A DNA stretch of 64,000 nucleotides from Paralvinella palmiformis. Its lineage: Eukaryota; Annelida; Polychaeta; Terebellida; Alvinellidae. Shown piece by piece: positions 63,697 through 64,000 of this stretch. The position numbers and the translations under genes were made by a program. Under the pieces are notes generated by a model. That model was given only the letters and a program-made list of their open reading frames with translations. It was not told where the DNA came from and did not search any database. The stretch lies in assembly GCA_025642065.1 (NCBI GenBank), contig JAODUP010000581.1, forward strand, positions 274,501-338,500, given 5' to 3'. Numbering within the stretch: the first letter of the stretch is position 1; each line of letters begins with the position of its first letter.

Positions 63697-63873
63697 ATAA
63701 TATAATAGACTTTAATGTAATTAAATAATAATATAATTTTATTTAAATTAAGATTCATGTGACATACATTTCAGCCTCTGTGTTCCAGACAGGGCTGCCA
63801 AAAACGTCCTCTACCACATCAGTACGAAACTTCTTGGAACCAATACCAAAAATAACGGAGAACTTACACCGTC
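56511..63873 (-). CDS. Rab11-FIP-like protein with C2, three IPT/TIG domains and FIP-RBD (5' end off window)
   Basis: Exons in gene order: 63873-63768, 63609-63412, 62548-61831, 60408-59016, 58722-58641, 57776-57720, 56629-56511; 889 residues visible after removing one extra base in the third. The order is: C2 domain (first two exons, 'GSPVWNTEAE' then 'DPLGQVIIPL'), a basic linker 'SLKKMKSKISHSPLLRRK', IPT1 (62259-61993), IPT2 (60407-60144), IPT3 (60029-59766), a long Pro/Ser/Glu-rich linker (59765-59017), then a coiled coil ending in 'YLERLLSNVMIHCPEVLC', the signature of the Rab11-binding domain of FIP proteins. C2 plus C-terminal RBD is the layout of class-I FIPs (FIP1/2/5, Rip11), which recruit Rab11 to recycling endosomes. 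The IPTs ('GGTRLTIRGVNLG', 'GGHGSSLVQF') resemble that of exocyst Sec5, which binds Ral. The first exon enters mid-codon, so more C2 sequence lies beyond 64000. Confidence 0.85.
56826..57180 (+). repeat. tRNA-derived SINE, family A, copy 2
   Basis: Same head as 27835-28160, with 'ggtggcctagcagttaagc' and B box 'ggttcgatccc' (56880-56890). It continues further 3' than copy 1 and ends in 'aaatcaatcaatcaa', a typical SINE tail. It sits in the last intron of the FIP-like gene, antisense to it. Conserved minus-strand frames in both copies reflect repeat identity, not a gene. Confidence 0.9.
58855..58906. repeat. (TC)n-(CA)n compound microsatellite
   Basis: About 13 CT units followed by CA units, in the intron between the 60408-59016 and 58722-58641 exons of the FIP-like gene. 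Confidence 0.95.
59766..60029 (-). other. IPT/TIG domain 3 of the FIP-like protein
   Basis: About 88 codons starting 'APEVTGLSPGEGPAVGGTR' and ending 'GSSLVSYTFQ'. Same motif order as IPT1 and IPT2: P-V-x-G-x-S-P-x-E-G, GGT-x-L-T, RG-x-NLG, D-V/I, G-x-D/N-C, Y-x-S-x-x-K, G-x-I-I-V-E-T, GG-x-GSS. Shares one exon with IPT2. Confidence 0.9.
60144..60407 (-). other. IPT/TIG domain 2 of the FIP-like protein
   Basis: Begins at the very 5' edge of its exon ('PEVSGISPKEGSTEGGTK') and ends 'GSSNVKFSYV'. The splice junction sits exactly at the domain boundary, as expected if domains were added by exon duplication. Confidence 0.9.
60857..61811. mobile_element. TIR element with 'taccgtag.t.cc' ends
   Basis: The left end 'taccgtaggtcccagtcatt' and reverse-complemented right end 'taccgtagatgccggccatt' form inverted repeats of about 28 bp ending in 'aagc'. 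The motif 'agcttaatggcc' recurs inside both ends. About 955 bp, no transposase. Lies in the intron between IPT1 and IPT2, 20 bp from the IPT1 exon donor. Superfamily not assigned. Confidence 0.7.
61993..62259 (-). other. IPT/TIG domain 1 of the FIP-like protein
   Basis: About 89 codons starting 'RPEVSGVSPREGPIGGGTR' and ending 'GSSLVQFLFV'. Followed in the same exon by a linker whose frame must shift by one base before the exon end at 61831, in order to reach 'SIMEEDEK' and the phase required by the next exon. Confidence 0.9.
62673..63000 (+). mobile_element. MITE-like element E, copy 3
   Basis: Begins 'acatggggtcaattccattt', carries AATTCC-type repeats and a 'gagtaggtactctgagtacc' block, then 'ggattgtcatgcaagaaaat', 'aaaattaaatggtaaattaa' and a terminal 'cagttctggaattgcccatt' region resembling the outer part of copy 1. 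Lies in an intron of the FIP-like gene. Confidence 0.65.
63412..63873 (-). other. C2 domain of the FIP-like protein (partial)
   Basis: Two exons (63873-63768 and 63609-63412) give beta strands 'KFSVIFGIGSKKFRTDVV', 'GSPVWNTEAE', 'HPLMLTATEKDDPLGQVIIP' and 'GEVVLSAWITAF', the order of the C-terminal two-thirds of a C2 sandwich. As in other FIP C2 domains, the full set of calcium-binding aspartates is not evident, which suggests phospholipid rather than calcium-dependent binding. The first strands lie beyond the window. Confidence 0.85.
63658..63692. repeat. (TA)n microsatellite
   Basis: About 17 TA units in the intron between the two visible C2 exons. Confidence 0.95.
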
Positions 63874-64000
63874 CTGTAATACAAAACAAAGACACTGAAC
63901 TGTGTGTATGTGTGTATTTAGGCGCACGTCTGGATGTGTACATGGGGAGTATACACATTAATATGTAAACTCTGAACATAACAATTACTGGAGCAAATCA

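Overview
This window looks like nuclear DNA from an invertebrate animal. It is AT-rich, has short GT-AG exons separated by introns of about 0.1-4 kb, is dense in (TA)n, (CA)n and tetranucleotide microsatellites, and carries several tRNA-derived SINE families and short terminal-inverted-repeat (TIR) elements. The genes are spiralian/bilaterian in character and the repeat style suggests a mollusc or another lophotrochozoan. That taxonomic guess is inference.

Four protein-coding genes can be rebuilt exon by exon with matching splice phases. (1) + strand, 4977-32284: an orthologue of CCDC171, a long coiled-coil protein, in 29 coding exons (about 1367 aa). (2) - strand, 33447-45463: NGLY1, the cytosolic peptide:N-glycanase (PUB, transglutaminase core, PAW), in 5 exons (about 627 aa). 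(3) + strand, 45811-52696: SRFBP1 (BUD22 family), in 7 exons (about 601 aa). It is divergent from NGLY1, with only 347 bp between the two start codons. (4) - strand, 56511-63873 and running off the right edge: a class-I Rab11-FIP-like protein with an N-terminal C2 domain and a C-terminal Rab11-binding helix, but with three tandem IPT/TIG domains resembling the Sec5/EXOC2 IPT placed in between. CCDC171 and NGLY1 converge tail to tail, as do SRFBP1 and the FIP-like gene.

Region by region: 1-4.9 kb is non-coding with SINE remnants and a LINE reverse-transcriptase fragment; 5-32.3 kb is CCDC171, with repeats in its introns; 32.3-33.4 kb is the convergent 3' region; 33.4-45.5 kb is NGLY1, whose introns are mostly transposon debris; 45.5-45.8 kb is a shared promoter; 45.8-52.7 kb is SRFBP1; 52.7-56.5 kb has no recognisable gene; 56.5-64 kb is the C2-IPT-FIP gene.

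The most interesting object is the C2-IPT(x3)-FIP gene, which would physically join a Rab11-endosome adaptor to Sec5-type IPT domains. A second pattern is technical: each of the four genes contains exactly one place where the frame is one base too long, at or near a short homopolymer. This points to assembly overcalls rather than four broken genes. The genes have no evident common pathway.
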